Part shown: positions 27,223 to 37,563 of the stretch, piece by piece | How positions within the stretch are numbered: position 1 is the first letter of the stretch | How the letters are laid out: each line of letters starts with the position of its first letter | Source of the DNA: Catonella morbi ATCC 51271 | GTDB lineage: Bacteria > Bacillota > Clostridia > Lachnospirales > Lachnospiraceae | NCBI RefSeq assembly: GCF_000160035.2 | Contig: NZ_KI535367.1 | Location: forward strand, 248,001-312,000 | Reading direction: 5' to 3' | Length of the DNA stretch: 64,000 nucleotides | The notes under the pieces: model-generated | What the model was told of the DNA's origin: nothing | Database searches by the model: none | What the model saw: only the letters and a program-made list of their open reading frames with translations | Translations under genes and position numbers: made by a program

Positions 27223-29724
27223 TCAGCGAATATTATATGCGCTTCTTACTTCAAGCATGTCGGGTTCTCCGCGCAGAATCTTCACACGTTTTTTGCCGGC
27301 GTTCATATCAAAGAAGTTGTCCGACAGGATGAGATTATCATCCTTGTTTCTTATTTCTACGGCTCGTGCATAATTCTCTGAGCTGACCACTATCTCATCT
27401 CCGTCAACACTTACCCGAAGCTTCGGATCCGCAAGCCTGAAAAATTTAGGCACCGTAAAGAGTACACTTCCCCCGCTAATCTCTTCTCCGTCCTTCTCCA
27501 TACGGTAACTTACATAATTACTGAATTCATCGGCATCATCAAACTGCTCGCGTTCAAGCCAAACACAGCTCATTGCATCAACCCTTGCGTCCTGCTGTCC
27601 GCTTCTTAAAACAGCCGATGTGTTGTCCCGCAATTCCCAGAATACCCGAACCTTTTCCGGCGACATTGTTTCGTTGGACACACATAACCTGATTGATTTC
27701 TTTAATTCATACGGCTCCGCATTCGGATTCGGATCCTGAGAAAGGGCTCCTTCCTCTTCACAGGATAAAAGCAGCGGTGCAAAGAAACGCTTTTCATAAT
27801 AATGGAGTGCCTTCCATCTTCCGTAGTAGTCTATCGAAGACCAGGATGCAACCGGCCAGCAGTCATTAAGCTGCCAAACTATAGTACCCATACACTGTCC
27901 TCTGTTTCTTCGAAAATGCTCCACACCGTAACGTATTGCATCAGCCTGCAAAAGCTGGGAAGCATAGAGCAGGGTCTCAAAGTCGGTCGGATACAGATAA
28001 GTTTGTTCCATATAATTCATGATTTTCCCATTAGCTGCGGCATTTCTCTGATGCTTCTCCATAACCCACGAAAATACATTTCTGTCCTCAGGCTCGGTAA
28101 AAGATTCAACAGTGCGAATGGACGGGAATGATTGAAATCCGAATTCCGAAAGATAACGGAATCTGAACTTACGGTACTCGGTAAAAGGCTTGTTTCCGTG
28201 CCATACATCCCAGTAATGTACATCTCCCTTGTCCGGACTGTCAGTGTCTTCAAAGCCTCCACCCGATGACGGACTTGAAGGCCAGAAAAATGTTTCCGGA
28301 TCATGTTCTCGTAATACTCTCGGAATGATATACTCATGCAGTTTGATGTAATCAGCGGCAAATTTTTTTTGTTTGTCAAAACCGAGGATGTTTGCATGGT
28401 AGAAACTTTCCATCTCATTATTTCCGCACCACAGCCCCAGACTTGCGTGGTTACGAATCCGCTTTACGTTTTGGATAAACTCCTCTGTCATGTTTCTTTC
28501 AAATTCCGGATCGGTAAGCCCGTATACACCGCAGGCAAACATAAAATCCATCCATACAACCAGTCCGAGTTCATCACAGATATCCCAGAAAAAATCATCC
28601 GGATAGTAGCCGCCTCCCCAAACCCTTATACTGTTGTGATTTGCGGCAACAGCCTGCCCCAATAAGTCTCGGGTACGGGCGGCATTTATCCTGCTTAGTA
28701 TACAATCTTCAGGGATATAATCGGCTCCCATCGCAAAATATATTATTCCGTTAACTTCCTGAGCAAAGCTTTCTCCGTATTCATCTTTCTCCCTCCTTAT
28801 GGTAAGGGTTCGAAGTCCTATTCGTTTTTCGGTTTGATCTATAATTTCTCCATCACGCAGAAGCTCCGTTTTTACTGTGTAAAGCGGTTGTTCTCCAAGC
28901 CCGTTGGGCCACCAGAGCTGAGGTTCCGCAATTTCAATTTCGGAAATTTTTTCTCCGTGCTTTGCCTCAATTACCCCTGTAAGCATTCCTTGCGGATTTA
29001 AAATTGAAATTTTCGCATCTATATTTCTGTTTCCTATCAGCTCCTTATCTTCACCGAAACATAGCGGAAAGCGGCTGTCCATACATTTCAGCTCGATTTC
29101 CGCCGAAAGTATCACCTTCCCGTCCCTGTGTTCCTGCCTTATATACACACCGTCCAAACGCTCCGTCTCGGATCCAAGAAGTTTTACATCTCTGTATATT
29201 CCGGCATCCGGAAGTCTTGGACCCCAATCCCAGCCAAACATACACTGTGATTTACGAATATGTGACGTCCCTCTCATAGCCTCGGTAGGTATCGGCCAAA
29301 AACCGTCTTTCTCATCCTTTTCTTTTATGTATTTGGTAGGTGAATGAAACAATATCCTTATCTCATTATCCTTTTCTCTTAACAGGGACTTTACCTCGTA
29401 CTCCCACGCTCTGTGCATATTATCAGCATAGCCGAGGTATACGTCGTTTAGCCGGATATCCGCAATCGTGTCCAGCCCTTCAAACCGAAGTAAAACATAG
29501 GGTTTTTTAAATATTTCCTCATCGGGAGTAAATATTGAGACAAATTCGTAATCTTTCTCCATCATTTTCAGAGCCTTTGTCTCATTATCCCTAAAATACG
29601 GGTCTTCCATAAGACCATGATCCAGATATGTCTGATACACGGAGCAGGGTACCTTTGTATCAAAATACTCAGCCGAATGATATTCTCTCATTTTCCAGTT
29701 TTCATTTAAATTTTGTACCGTCAT
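27223..29724 (-). CDS. Intracellular beta-mannosidase, glycoside hydrolase family 2
   Basis: An 833-residue GH2 enzyme of the beta-mannosidase branch, which removes terminal beta-mannose from manno-oligosaccharides or N-glycan core fragments. Domain order: sugar-binding jelly roll with the ENWKMREY and KVPCSVYQTYL opening, immunoglobulin-like domain, then the TIM barrel. The catalytic acid/base is Glu437 (LWCGNNEMESF) and the nucleophile is Glu527 (YLSEFGFQS). FGWDWGPRLPDAGIYR and WWPNGLGEQPLY are branch hallmarks. There is no signal peptide, so the substrate must be imported, which fits the adjacent ABC transporter. It is separated from the AraC gene by a divergent spacer. Confidence 0.93.
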   Translation of the reverse strand: MTVQNLNENWKMREYHSAEYFDTKVPCSVYQTYLDHGLMEDPYFRDNETKALKMMEKDYEFVSIFTPDEEIFKKPYVLLRFEGLDTIADIRLNDVYLGYADNMHRAWEYEVKSLLREKDNEIRILFHSPTKYIKEKDEKDGFWPIPTEAMRGTSHIRKSQCMFGWDWGPRLPDAGIYRDVKLLGSETERLDGVYIRQEHRDGKVILSAEIELKCMDSRFPLCFGEDKELIGNRNIDAKISILNPQGMLTGVIEAKHGEKISEIEIAEPQLWWPNGLGEQPLYTVKTELLRDGEIIDQTEKRIGLRTLTIRREKDEYGESFAQEVNGIIYFAMGADYIPEDCILSRINAARTRDLLGQAVAANHNSIRVWGGGYYPDDFFWDICDELGLVVWMDFMFACGVYGLTDPEFERNMTEEFIQNVKRIRNHASLGLWCGNNEMESFYHANILGFDKQKKFAADYIKLHEYIIPRVLREHDPETFFWPSSPSSGGGFEDTDSPDKGDVHYWDVWHGNKPFTEYRKFRFRYLSEFGFQSFPSIRTVESFTEPEDRNVFSWVMEKHQRNAAANGKIMNYMEQTYLYPTDFETLLYASQLLQADAIRYGVEHFRRNRGQCMGTIVWQLNDCWPVASWSSIDYYGRWKALHYYEKRFFAPLLLSCEEEGALSQDPNPNAEPYELKKSIRLCVSNETMSPEKVRVFWELRDNTSAVLRSGQQDARVDAMSCVWLEREQFDDADEFSNYVSYRMEKDGEEISGGSVLFTVPKFFRLADPKLRVSVDGDEIVVSSENYARAVEIRNKDDNLILSDNFFDMNAGKKRVKILRGEPDMLEVRSAYNIR

Positions 29725-29937
29725 TATCTCACTCTACCTCCGTAATTTTATAATTTAGTTTACCCACAGTCACTGTTCTAAAACGCATCATTCAGCCGTA
29801 TTACACGGAATATAGACTGCGGTCACAATTCGAATAATTTAAAACTATTATTTTTCCTATATTTTTACCGGACTTTATCAGAGCTTTTCTTTGTGATATA
29901 ATCAGATTACATTTATGACGATAAGGAGGTTTGCGAC

Positions 29938-30837
29938 TTGGCTTTTTTTGAAGATACCGAAAAACTTGATTCCCCCTATGATATATTTATGTTTGACAGT
30001 AATCTGTACAGTGTATCCTACAGGGCACATTGGCACTATTATATAGAGCTGCTGTATATGTATGACGGACAGATAACCGTGGAATGCGACAATAAACCTT
30101 ATGTGCTTAATCCGGGTGATCTCCTTATTATTATGCCCCGAGTTATCCATAGCTTTTATTCCGACTATACCGGTCATATCAGCTACGGTGTCGTCAAATT
30201 CAACCCTATCAACCTTAATTTTTCCAATAAGGCCGCTACATTGGTGCATGCCGTATTCAGCAGTGCCATACCTGCCACTCAGTTTCCTGTCTATCTTCCC
30301 GCTTCCGAGACAGATATCTATTCCGTAGGAAACATAATAGACAGACTTATTTCCGAGGCTGTGCGTAAAGATTTATATTATACCGACTATGTCAACTCTC
30401 TTTTAAGTATGCTGATAATCTCGATAATGCGCTTCTGGCAGAAAAAGAACATCAAATTGAACTCCGTTGTCGGACAAAGCACCGCTTCTTCCGATATATT
30501 TACCGTTCTCGAATACATATCCAATCATTCGGGAGAACCCATTGCCGTTCCCGACCTTGCCAAACAGTGTAATATGAGTTATTCGACATTTTCCCGTTTA
30601 TTTAAACAGCAGACCGGGCGGAGCTGTAAAGAATATATTGAATATATACGAATCAGCAAGGCACAGGATCTCCTTCTTTTTACAGACAAACCGTTAAATT
30701 ACATAGCTTGCGAAACGGGATTTGTTGATTCAAGTCACTTCATCAAGACTTATAAAAAGCTGTTTGGAATTACTCCCGCACAACAGCGCAAATCTCTTCC
30801 GTCCGGGTTTACTTCTTCAACCGATATTAAACCGTAG
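29938..30837 (+). CDS. AraC-family transcriptional regulator
   Basis: A 299-residue regulator with an N-terminal cupin-like sensor ([21 protein letters not shown], core [13 protein letters not shown]) and a C-terminal double helix-turn-helix from about residue 190 ([20 protein letters not shown], then [21 protein letters not shown]). It starts at TTG, supported by AAGGAGG eight bases upstream. It is divergent from the mannosidase and its end overlaps the convergent transporter operon by 11 bp. It probably senses a mannoside and activates both. Seven of its nine arginines use CGN codons, whereas neighbouring core genes mostly use AGA/AGG. Confidence 0.9.
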   Translation: MAFFEDTEKLDSPYDIFMFDSNLYSVSYRAHWHYYIELLYMYDGQITVECDNKPYVLNPGDLLIIMPRVIHSFYSDYTGHISYGVVKFNPINLNFSNKAATLVHAVFSSAIPATQFPVYLPASETDIYSVGNIIDRLISEAVRKDLYYTDYVNSLLSMLIISIMRFWQKKNIKLNSVVGQSTASSDIFTVLEYISNHSGEPIAVPDLAKQCNMSYSTFSRLFKQQTGRSCKEYIEYIRISKAQDLLLFTDKPLNYIACETGFVDSSHFIKTYKKLFGITPAQQRKSLPSGFTSSTDIKP

Positions 30838-31645
30838 AAAGATCCCATTCTCCATGTATCTTAGGCACGTCGCTTATCAATCGTTTGGTGTACTCTGCCT
30901 GAGGCTTTAGGATTACGTCGTTTGCACAGCCATGCTCCACAAATCTGCCATGCTCCATAATATATATTGTATCCGAAATATAATATGCCAAACCGATATC
31001 GTGTGTGATAAAAACAATTGTCATATCGGTTTCATCCCTCAGCTTAAGAAGCATATCCAATATGGTCGCACGTGAGCAGGCATCCACCATTGATGTCGGC
31101 TCATCCGCCATCAGGATGCCCGGTCTGAGAAGAAATATGCGCGCAATCATCAGTCTCTGCATCTGGCCACCGGATAGTTCAAACGGATACTTATTTGACA
31201 GTTCGGCAAACTTCAGATTTACAAAACCGCAGGCCTCCTCCATAAGTTCTGTTTTCCTTTGCTTCGGAAGTTTCCTGTCGCCTCTCATATTAATGCAGTC
31301 TATCAGTACGGTATCGATTTTAGTAAACATATTGAAGGCTGCGAAGGGATCCTGAAATACAGCCTGAATGTTTTTCCAGTACTCTTTTTTCTTTTTTCCG
31401 GAACTTATATCACGAGGTTTACCTTCAAAGAACAGTTCTCCTTCCGTAGTGCTCAGCAAACCGAGAATCATTTTAAATAGGGTTGTTTTACCGCTTCCCG
31501 ACTCACCGACTATGGACACGACTTCTCCTTTTTTAAAGTCAAAGTCCACGTGATCAACAGCAACATTCCTTTTTGAACCCATGCCGAATACCTTGGAAAC
31601 CCCTTTTCCGCTCAGACAGGATTGTCTTTCACCGCTCATGTCCAT
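30827..31645 (-). CDS. Opp/Dpp-type ABC transporter ATP-binding protein (second ATPase)
   Basis: A 272-residue ATPase of the OppF/DppF group. Walker A is [11 protein letters not shown], the signature is [15 protein letters not shown], and Walker B is [12 protein letters not shown]. An ATG six codons on (31639) has better spacing from the GAAGGAGG site and may be the true start. It is the last gene of the five-gene transporter operon and overlaps the preceding ATPase gene by several bases, so translation is probably coupled. With its partner it powers import of an oligosaccharide or peptide. The beta-mannosidase next door argues for beta-manno-oligosaccharides. Confidence 0.92.
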   Translation of the reverse strand: MDMSGERQSCLSGKGVSKVFGMGSKRNVAVDHVDFDFKKGEVVSIVGESGSGKTTLFKMILGLLSTTEGELFFEGKPRDISSGKKKKEYWKNIQAVFQDPFAAFNMFTKIDTVLIDCINMRGDRKLPKQRKTELMEEACGFVNLKFAELSNKYPFELSGGQMQRLMIARIFLLRPGILMADEPTSMVDACSRATILDMLLKLRDETDMTIVFITHDIGLAYYISDTIYIMEHGRFVEHGCANDVILKPQAEYTKRLISDVPKIHGEWDLSTV

Positions 31646-32639
31646 ACACCTCCTTCAGCTCATCTTCTTTCATCACACAGCGATAACAGCGTCCGTTACC
31701 AATTTCTCTCATATCGGGTCTGCCGATATGACACTGCGGAAGGGCATAACGACATCTTTCGGCAAAAGCACAACCTTTGGGAGGATGTTTAAGATTCGGC
31801 GGAGTTCCCGGAATAGCTCTAAGCTTTATATCTCTGGTGCCTGCTTCAGGAACTATAATTGATTCCATAAGACCTTTTGCATAAGGATGCATCGGGTTAA
31901 ACACCATATCCCTCGCATTTCCCTTTTCAACAATCTGTCCCGCGTACATAACCATAATATCGTCAGTCACATTGTATAACAGGGGTAATTCATGCGTAAT
32001 AAAGATCATAGTTTTGATATATCCCTTATTCATCAGTTCACGCAGCATTTTAATGACCATTTTCTGGCTTGTGACATCCAACGCTGAGGAAGGTTCATCC
32101 GCAATAAGTATCTTCGGATTCAGTATTGTCGATACGGCTATGACGGTTCTCTGTTTCATCCCGCCGGATAACTCTACCGCATACCTGTCAAGAACCTCTT
32201 CCGGTAAACCGAGAGTCTTAAATCTTTCTGAAGCCATGTTTCTGACATCGGATTTACTCATAGTTTTGTCATGTGTATGAATTACATCCCATAAAAAACT
32301 TATGATTTTTTGCGTTGGATTCAATGCATTCATGGCTGCCTGCGGGATATATGCGATTTCTTTTCCCAGCATCTTCTTTCTGACATCATCCGGCTTCATT
32401 AACGTAAGGTCAACTCCGTCAACCAGAATATTTCCGCTTATATAATGCAGAGGAGAAAAATAATATCCCATCAGACTTAACGCAAGCGTGGACTTTCCGC
32501 AACCCGATTCTCCCGCAATTCCGAGCGACTTTCCTTCCTCTATGGTGAAAGATACCCCATCCACAGCGTATACATCTTCGTGAAAACGGGTTACATATTT
32601 TGTCTTTAACTCTTTTACTTCCAAAATAGTTTTGCCCAT
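31629..32639 (-). CDS. Opp/Dpp-type ABC transporter ATP-binding protein (first ATPase)
   Basis: A 336-residue ATPase of the OppD/DppD group. Walker A is [13 protein letters not shown], the signature is [14 protein letters not shown], and Walker B is [12 protein letters not shown]. The C-terminal oligopeptide-transport extension includes [20 protein letters not shown], with the cysteines typical of an iron-sulfur-type OppD tail. The start is taken at 32639 because an ATG at 32645 would be one base from AAAGGAG. It is translationally coupled to the next ATPase. Confidence 0.92.
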   Translation of the reverse strand: MGKTILEVKELKTKYVTRFHEDVYAVDGVSFTIEEGKSLGIAGESGCGKSTLALSLMGYYFSPLHYISGNILVDGVDLTLMKPDDVRKKMLGKEIAYIPQAAMNALNPTQKIISFLWDVIHTHDKTMSKSDVRNMASERFKTLGLPEEVLDRYAVELSGGMKQRTVIAVSTILNPKILIADEPSSALDVTSQKMVIKMLRELMNKGYIKTMIFITHELPLLYNVTDDIMVMYAGQIVEKGNARDMVFNPMHPYAKGLMESIIVPEAGTRDIKLRAIPGTPPNLKHPPKGCAFAERCRYALPQCHIGRPDMREIGNGRCYRCVMKEDELKEVYGHER

Positions 32640-32654
32640 GGCCATACTCCTTTC

Positions 32655-33923
32655 CTATTCCCGCAATGTCGGATTAAACACCTGATCCATTCCCGTATTC
32701 ATAAGATTAAGAGAAAAGGAAATCAGGGCAATTGCCAGAATAACCGGAAAATATGCCCACCACGATCCGTTCAGATGAGCCGTATATGTCATTGCCCAGT
32801 TCATCATAAGTCCGAGTGTGGCCGTTTTAGTCGTAGCAGGCCCCAGTCCGAGCATAGAAAGCTGTGCCTCTGCGAGTATGCCGCTGGAAATCTGTAAAAT
32901 AAAAGCCATTACCACATATGAAGCCATATACGGTAAAATATCCACCAAAATAATTCTAAACAGACCATGTCCCGAAAGCTTGGACATATTTACATGATCA
33001 CGGTTGCGAAGAGAAATAACCTGTGAGCGGACACTTCTTGCAGTCCAAGGCCATGAGGTAAGCCCGATAATTACAGCCACCATGGCAATGCCTCTTGCCT
33101 GCTGTCCGACACTATAGGATATTAATATCAGAATAATGAAGGACGGTATTACCGTAAACAGATTGGTTACAAACATAATCAAATCATCCGCAATCCCTCC
33201 AAGAAATCCCGCCAAGAGGCCGAACATAAGACCGATACCGGTAGCTACAACGCCCGCAATCAGGCCGATACGCAAAGAAGTACCGATAGCATAGATGAGT
33301 TCCGTCAACACATCCCTTCCGAAGTTGTCAGTACCTAACCAGAAAGTTCTCTGATTCGGTACATCACTTATATTTACATAAATATTGTCCGCAATCTTGC
33401 CCTGCTGCTGTAAACTGCCATCCGCATCCTGCTCCGCAACAATAACATCCTGTTCCTTAAGAAGCTCCTTAAGAGACGTATCCAGTCGCACATAATATTT
33501 TTTCTTGGCTGCAATCATCCCTTTCTGAGGATTGGATGCATCGTATTTCTCATGCCACAGCTCCAGAAGTTTACCGACATCGTCATCCGATACAGTCAAT
33601 GTACCCTTTTCCACACCTCCGTATTTCTCAAGCCATGTAATCATATCCTCTCTGTCTTCCCGGCTTACCATTGAACTCAGACGATTGGCGGACGCATCTA
33701 TATTCAGTACATAACTTTTATCGGATGACAGACTTTGTTTCACCGTATCTACTGCGGACACATAGGTTCCGGGTTTGTAAAAAATTCCCTTTCCCACCAT
33801 CTCAAGCTGATCGGTAGATACAGCCAGCGGATATATAATCACCATAGCCAGAACGGCTGTCAATATTATAAATCCTGTCATAAACTGCGGCGAACTTTTT
33901 AACTGTTTTAATGTATTTCCCAT
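32655..33923 (-). CDS. Opp/Dpp-type ABC transporter permease (DppC-like) with large extracytoplasmic insert
   Basis: A 422-residue permease. The first membrane helix (FMTGFIILTAVLAMVIIYPLAV, core IILTAVLAMVII) is followed by an insert of about 140 residues rich in K, D and S (for example YVSAVDTVKQSLSSDK) before the canonical NQRTFWLGTDNFGRDVLTELIY segment and five more helices. The cytoplasmic EAA-type loop is in MSKLSGHGLFRIILVDILP. Typical DppC proteins are near 300 residues, so the insert is the notable feature; similar inserts occur in some oligosaccharide transporters. GTG codons upstream at 33932 are less likely starts. Confidence 0.88.
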   Translation of the reverse strand: MGNTLKQLKSSPQFMTGFIILTAVLAMVIIYPLAVSTDQLEMVGKGIFYKPGTYVSAVDTVKQSLSSDKSYVLNIDASANRLSSMVSREDREDMITWLEKYGGVEKGTLTVSDDDVGKLLELWHEKYDASNPQKGMIAAKKKYYVRLDTSLKELLKEQDVIVAEQDADGSLQQQGKIADNIYVNISDVPNQRTFWLGTDNFGRDVLTELIYAIGTSLRIGLIAGVVATGIGLMFGLLAGFLGGIADDLIMFVTNLFTVIPSFIILILISYSVGQQARGIAMVAVIIGLTSWPWTARSVRSQVISLRNRDHVNMSKLSGHGLFRIILVDILPYMASYVVMAFILQISSGILAEAQLSMLGLGPATTKTATLGLMMNWAMTYTAHLNGSWWAYFPVILAIALISFSLNLMNTGMDQVFNPTLRE

Positions 33924-33934
33924 TTCCACCACCC

Positions 33935-34939
33935 TTAATCAGATTGTGCTGCCTTGATTCGAGGATCTATAAAGCCGTATAACAATTCCATAAACAGATT
34001 GGCAAGCAGAACCATAATCGTAATAATCAGAGTACAGGCGGATATCAGAGGATAATCACGTCCTGTAATCGCAGAAAGAAGTGTTGTTCCTATACCCGGA
34101 TATGAAAATATAATCTCTGCAACCAAAGCACCTCCTACCATAGTTCCCAAAGACATAGCAAGTCCCGTAATCTGCGGAAGCATGGCATTACGGAATACGT
34201 ATCCTACGATTTTACTGTCTTTTATTCCGAGAAATCGGCTGTATTTAACATAGTCCGCATTTAATTCATAGATAGACATGGAACGCATACCTATCGCCTG
34301 TCCTCCGATTGTAACGAGAACTATAGATAGAAACGGCAGCTTATAATGGTCCAATACCGACAAAATAAAAGGCAGACTGAAGTTAGGAAGCATATCAAAT
34401 CCATATCCTCCGCTTGTCGGTGCCAGATGGAACTTCACCGCAAAAACAGTCAGCAATATAACCGCCATTCCGAATGCCGGAATATTACTGAGAAAAAGGA
34501 AAAACGGCAGAATCATCTTATCAAATCCTTTTCTGATATATGCCGCTATTGCACCGAGAAGGTTGCCGAGAAACCATCCGACTATGATTGCCGGAAACTG
34601 TAACGCTATTGTCCACCAGATACTGTTGCTTATGATATCGCTTACTCTTCTCGGATACTGACTGAAAGAAACTCCCATGTCTCCTTTCAGCATATTGCCT
34701 GCCCACATAAAGAATTGCTTATGTATAGGTTCATTCACCCCAAACTTTTCCGCGTACTCCGTATAAACTTTACGAATTGCCGTTGCATCGGTCATTCCCT
34801 GTGCCGTCTGCGTTGCGATAGCTGATACGGGATTGCCCGGCATCAGGCGCGGAAGTGTAAAATTCAATACTATCGCCACAAAAAAGGTGAGAAGATACCA
34901 TAATATTTTGTTTACATAGTATTTTTTATACCCTTTCAA
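33935..34939 (-). CDS. Opp/Dpp-type ABC transporter permease (DppB-like)
   Basis: A polytopic permease of about 334 residues with six helices. The N-terminal [27 protein letters not shown] (core [12 protein letters not shown]) is the DppB/OppB opening, and a cytoplasmic loop [20 protein letters not shown] and [11 protein letters not shown] close the protein in family style. I choose the TTG at 34939 as start because AAGGTGAT sits at the right distance; the frame extends to a GTG at 34993, giving 352 residues, with an ATG at 34972 also possible. It is the first gene after the binding protein, and pairs with the DppC-like permease 12 bp downstream. Confidence 0.88.
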   Translation of the reverse strand: MKGYKKYYVNKILWYLLTFFVAIVLNFTLPRLMPGNPVSAIATQTAQGMTDATAIRKVYTEYAEKFGVNEPIHKQFFMWAGNMLKGDMGVSFSQYPRRVSDIISNSIWWTIALQFPAIIVGWFLGNLLGAIAAYIRKGFDKMILPFFLFLSNIPAFGMAVILLTVFAVKFHLAPTSGGYGFDMLPNFSLPFILSVLDHYKLPFLSIVLVTIGGQAIGMRSMSIYELNADYVKYSRFLGIKDSKIVGYVFRNAMLPQITGLAMSLGTMVGGALVAEIIFSYPGIGTTLLSAITGRDYPLISACTLIITIMVLLANLFMELLYGFIDPRIKAAQSD

Positions 34940-35002
34940 ATTACAATCACCTTCTTTCAGAGTCTGTCTCATAATATACGCCTTACGGTGCACATCATTG
35001 GT

Positions 35003-35116
35003 ATTCGCCCGGATTCTTCCCGATGTCGGGCGAATCGGGGATTTTCACCGATTGGAAATCCCTGCGTTGCCTGGCCTGCTAAAAGCAGAAACCGGTAGGG
35101 TAACACTACCGGTTTC
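35003..35116 (-). promoter_or_regulatory. Three consecutive hairpins in the binding-protein/permease spacer
   Basis: ATTCGCCCG/CGGGCGAAT (35003-35011 with 35027-35035), GGGATTT/AAATCCC (35038-35044 with 35056-35062) and GAAACCGGTAG/CTACCGGTTTC (35088-35098 with 35106-35116). The last is an almost perfect stem followed on the minus strand by TGCTTTTAGC, so it can act as a partial terminator. This is the usual device for making more binding protein than permease. Confidence 0.75.
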
Positions 35117-35128
35117 CGTAATCTTATC

Positions 35129-37030
35129 TTATTCTTCTACCGGAGTCAGATTGTAAAGTGCCGCAACACCATATCCGTCCGTGCAATCATACGGAGGTAT
35201 ATTCTTTCCGTCATCTTTTTGCGGATAATTTGTCCATACTGACTCATTCACAATATGGAAAGCTGCCGGACGATACATTGCCGTGAAAGAAGGTACTTCA
35301 TCCAAATATATCTGTGACAGTTCCGTATAGTATGCCTTTAATTTTGCGCTGTCACTCTCATTCGGAATCAGGCCGATGAGTTCATCCGCACGTTTATTTT
35401 TCCATCTTCCGAAATTACCTCTTGTTATGACATCCATATCATTTAACTCGGAACTCATAAGTTCCAAACACCTCTGCCAAGGACAGGTAATTGATGCCGT
35501 TCCGTTAGGCGTCCCCATAACAATATCGAAATTTCCCGTTGTCTCATCTTCTATATATGTAGATGCATCAGGAAAGTAAGTTTCGATATTGATTCCAATC
35601 TCTTTACCAGCAGCCGCAACTATTTCAAGAGTTGCATTCCAGTCGGACCAACCTTCGGGGCATTCTGCCTTAAAGCTGAGATTATTGCCCTTAGGATACT
35701 CTCTGATGCCGTCTCCGTCCGTATCTACAATTTTTGCTTTATCAAGAAGTTTTTTTGCACCCTCCGGATCGTTACCGAACTGATAATCCTTAAGCTTGTC
35801 TTTATCTATCATCTTCTGTTCAGCTTCCGTCGCATTCATAACGCTTCTCGGAACCTCTTCAAAAGTAGGAGACTGTCCCGTCATAGCTGCTTTATTTATT
35901 TGACCGTAATCCACCGCCATAGCGATAGCCTTACGTACTTCCTTCTTATTAAGTCCTTCCTTCCTTGTGTTAAACCAGATTGAAGGCATAGCTGCACAGA
36001 TACCGTAAGGCGCTTCTTCAATATATGTGGATATCGGAAGTTTATCTTTAAGCCAAAGGTTCTGTACGTCCGGAACGAACATCTGAGCCACATCTACCTC
36101 TCCGGCTTTCAATGCTACAAGACCTGTATCATTTCCGCTGAATATGGTATGTGCAATATACTTCGGTGCCGGAAGCTTGCCCCACATGGACTTTGCCTGT
36201 CCCCAATAATCATCCCTGCGTATAATCACAACCTTCTGGTCATCCGCATAATAAGGCTTATACGCACCTGTACTTACCAGATCTTCCATCTTGTCCTGTT
36301 TAATGTCATTTGCCTTATCCGAATTACGCTCTGCAACCTTCTTTAGATATTCTTTCTGCATAATATATATCTTAGGAATAAACTCAATCACCTTCATTGA
36401 ATTTACAGCCTTGCCTTTGGCGTCCTTGACCGCATGGAATACCACCGTGGAGTCATTGACAGCCTCAACCTTCTCGATATAAGGTTTGAAGTCGGCACCG
36501 ACAGGGGACTCATATTTTATATGCGCATCGAAGGTTGCCGCAACATCCGCTGCCGTAACCTGACTTCCATCGCTCCACTTCGCATCCTTATTCAGATTTA
36601 CGGTCAGCTCCGTGTTATCACTGTTCCAGGCATAGTCTGTACCTAGAAGACCGTAAAGCTTACCGTCAAGCATATTGTACATGAAAAGTGTTTCCCAGAC
36701 TATCTCTCTTGCACTTCCCACCTGTCCCATAGCCATACCGTTATTGGAATTAGAGGACATAGGATTCCAATCATTGATTGTTCCCCACTGCTGTCCCGCA
36801 AGATACAGGGTCTCCTTTCTCGGAGTTGCAGTTGTATCCTGTGTAGACGATGTCTCAGGCTGTTTGCTTGAAGGTGAACTCTGTGGTTTGTTTGATGCTT
36901 CGGGTTGTTTGCTTGATGTCTGTGCAGACGATGTCTGCTTGGCAGGTTCATTATCCGACTTACCGCAGGCTGTTACAGAACACACCATGGTTAAGGACAA
37001 AAATAATGCTAACATCTTCTTTGACTTCAT
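35129..37030 (-). CDS. Substrate-binding lipoprotein of the Opp/Dpp-type transporter (SBP family 5)
   Basis: A 633-residue extracellular lipoprotein. The signal peptide ends with the lipobox VTAC (Cys22), followed by a low-complexity linker rich in Ser, Gln, Lys and Pro (about residues 25-75), then an SBP_bac_5 domain starting KETLYLAGQQWGTINDWNPM. Family elements include LNKDAKWSDGSQVTAADVAAT and VRKAIAMAVDYGQI. Thermotoga transporters of this family import manno- and other oligosaccharides, and the beta-mannosidase supports a mannoside ligand here, but a peptide cannot be excluded. A strong AGGAGG lies before the ATG. First gene of the operon. Confidence 0.9.
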   Translation of the reverse strand: MKSKKMLALFLSLTMVCSVTACGKSDNEPAKQTSSAQTSSKQPEASNKPQSSPSSKQPETSSTQDTTATPRKETLYLAGQQWGTINDWNPMSSNSNNGMAMGQVGSAREIVWETLFMYNMLDGKLYGLLGTDYAWNSDNTELTVNLNKDAKWSDGSQVTAADVAATFDAHIKYESPVGADFKPYIEKVEAVNDSTVVFHAVKDAKGKAVNSMKVIEFIPKIYIMQKEYLKKVAERNSDKANDIKQDKMEDLVSTGAYKPYYADDQKVVIIRRDDYWGQAKSMWGKLPAPKYIAHTIFSGNDTGLVALKAGEVDVAQMFVPDVQNLWLKDKLPISTYIEEAPYGICAAMPSIWFNTRKEGLNKKEVRKAIAMAVDYGQINKAAMTGQSPTFEEVPRSVMNATEAEQKMIDKDKLKDYQFGNDPEGAKKLLDKAKIVDTDGDGIREYPKGNNLSFKAECPEGWSDWNATLEIVAAAGKEIGINIETYFPDASTYIEDETTGNFDIVMGTPNGTASITCPWQRCLELMSSELNDMDVITRGNFGRWKNKRADELIGLIPNESDSAKLKAYYTELSQIYLDEVPSFTAMYRPAAFHIVNESVWTNYPQKDDGKNIPPYDCTDGYGVAALYNLTPVEE

Positions 37031-37563
37031 TTTAACTCCTCCTTGTCTGTTAATTACGTTTACTGCTTTTCTGATTAGTGATTTGGTTCAAATGATTAGA
37101 CCTTAGTTAATTATACTGTATTTTCTTAATGCATAGTATGATTTTTTAGTCAAAATACTGTATATTTTTGTCATTTTATTATATGATTTATGTATTTTTG
37201 CCGACAAACTTAGATGAGAGGGCATTTAAAACAGCTATTCTTTCACTTAGCCATTATCTTACATAGTTTCTTTATTAATCTTATTCTCATCAAGATAATG
37301 ATGAATAGTGCCAAGACATTAGGACTTTTACGGTTCTATTTTGCGACTCCCAAATCAAGCATTTTTTGTGTATGATATACCTGTCTGTCACGAATTGCAT
37401 TCTTATAAACGGCATATTTAGGTGTGTAAGTAACAATAAGTCACAGGTCTATTTTGTTTGTAATATATGGCTCATCTTTGTACGAATGAAAATAACCTTA
37501 TTATTGATTATTTACCCCGGTTGTTATATACTGAGGGTAAATAAATTTGTGGGGAGGCAGACT
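37031..37563. other. Right boundary region of the mannoside island, gene-free
   Basis: A 533-bp AT-rich stretch. A plus-strand frame is open from 37366 into the PilZ gene, but its leader has no ribosome site and reads as a random hydrophobic peptide, so I do not call it. The stretch holds the promoter region of the transporter operon on the left and the PilZ promoter on the right. Confidence 0.6.
37504..37532 (+). promoter_or_regulatory. Promoter of the PilZ gene
   Basis: TTGATT (37504-37509), a 17-bp spacer and TATACT (37527-37532). Nearly the same 29 bp occur at 27027-27055 on the far side of the mannoside genes. Confidence 0.75.

Noticed and set aside
27223-37030. Prophage or integrative element around the mannoside genes
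   Set aside because: No integrase, relaxase, phage gene or tRNA attachment site is present; only the duplicated promoter marks the borders.
36675-37106. Plus-strand frame of 143 codons opposite the binding-protein signal peptide
   Set aside because: It is the reverse reading of the low-complexity linker and signal peptide, with no ribosome site.
37366-37563. Extended start for the PilZ gene giving 66 extra residues
   Set aside because: No ribosome site at 37366, the leader is an unlikely Cys/Ile-rich peptide, and GGGGAGG with the promoter at 37504-37532 points to the ATG at 37564.
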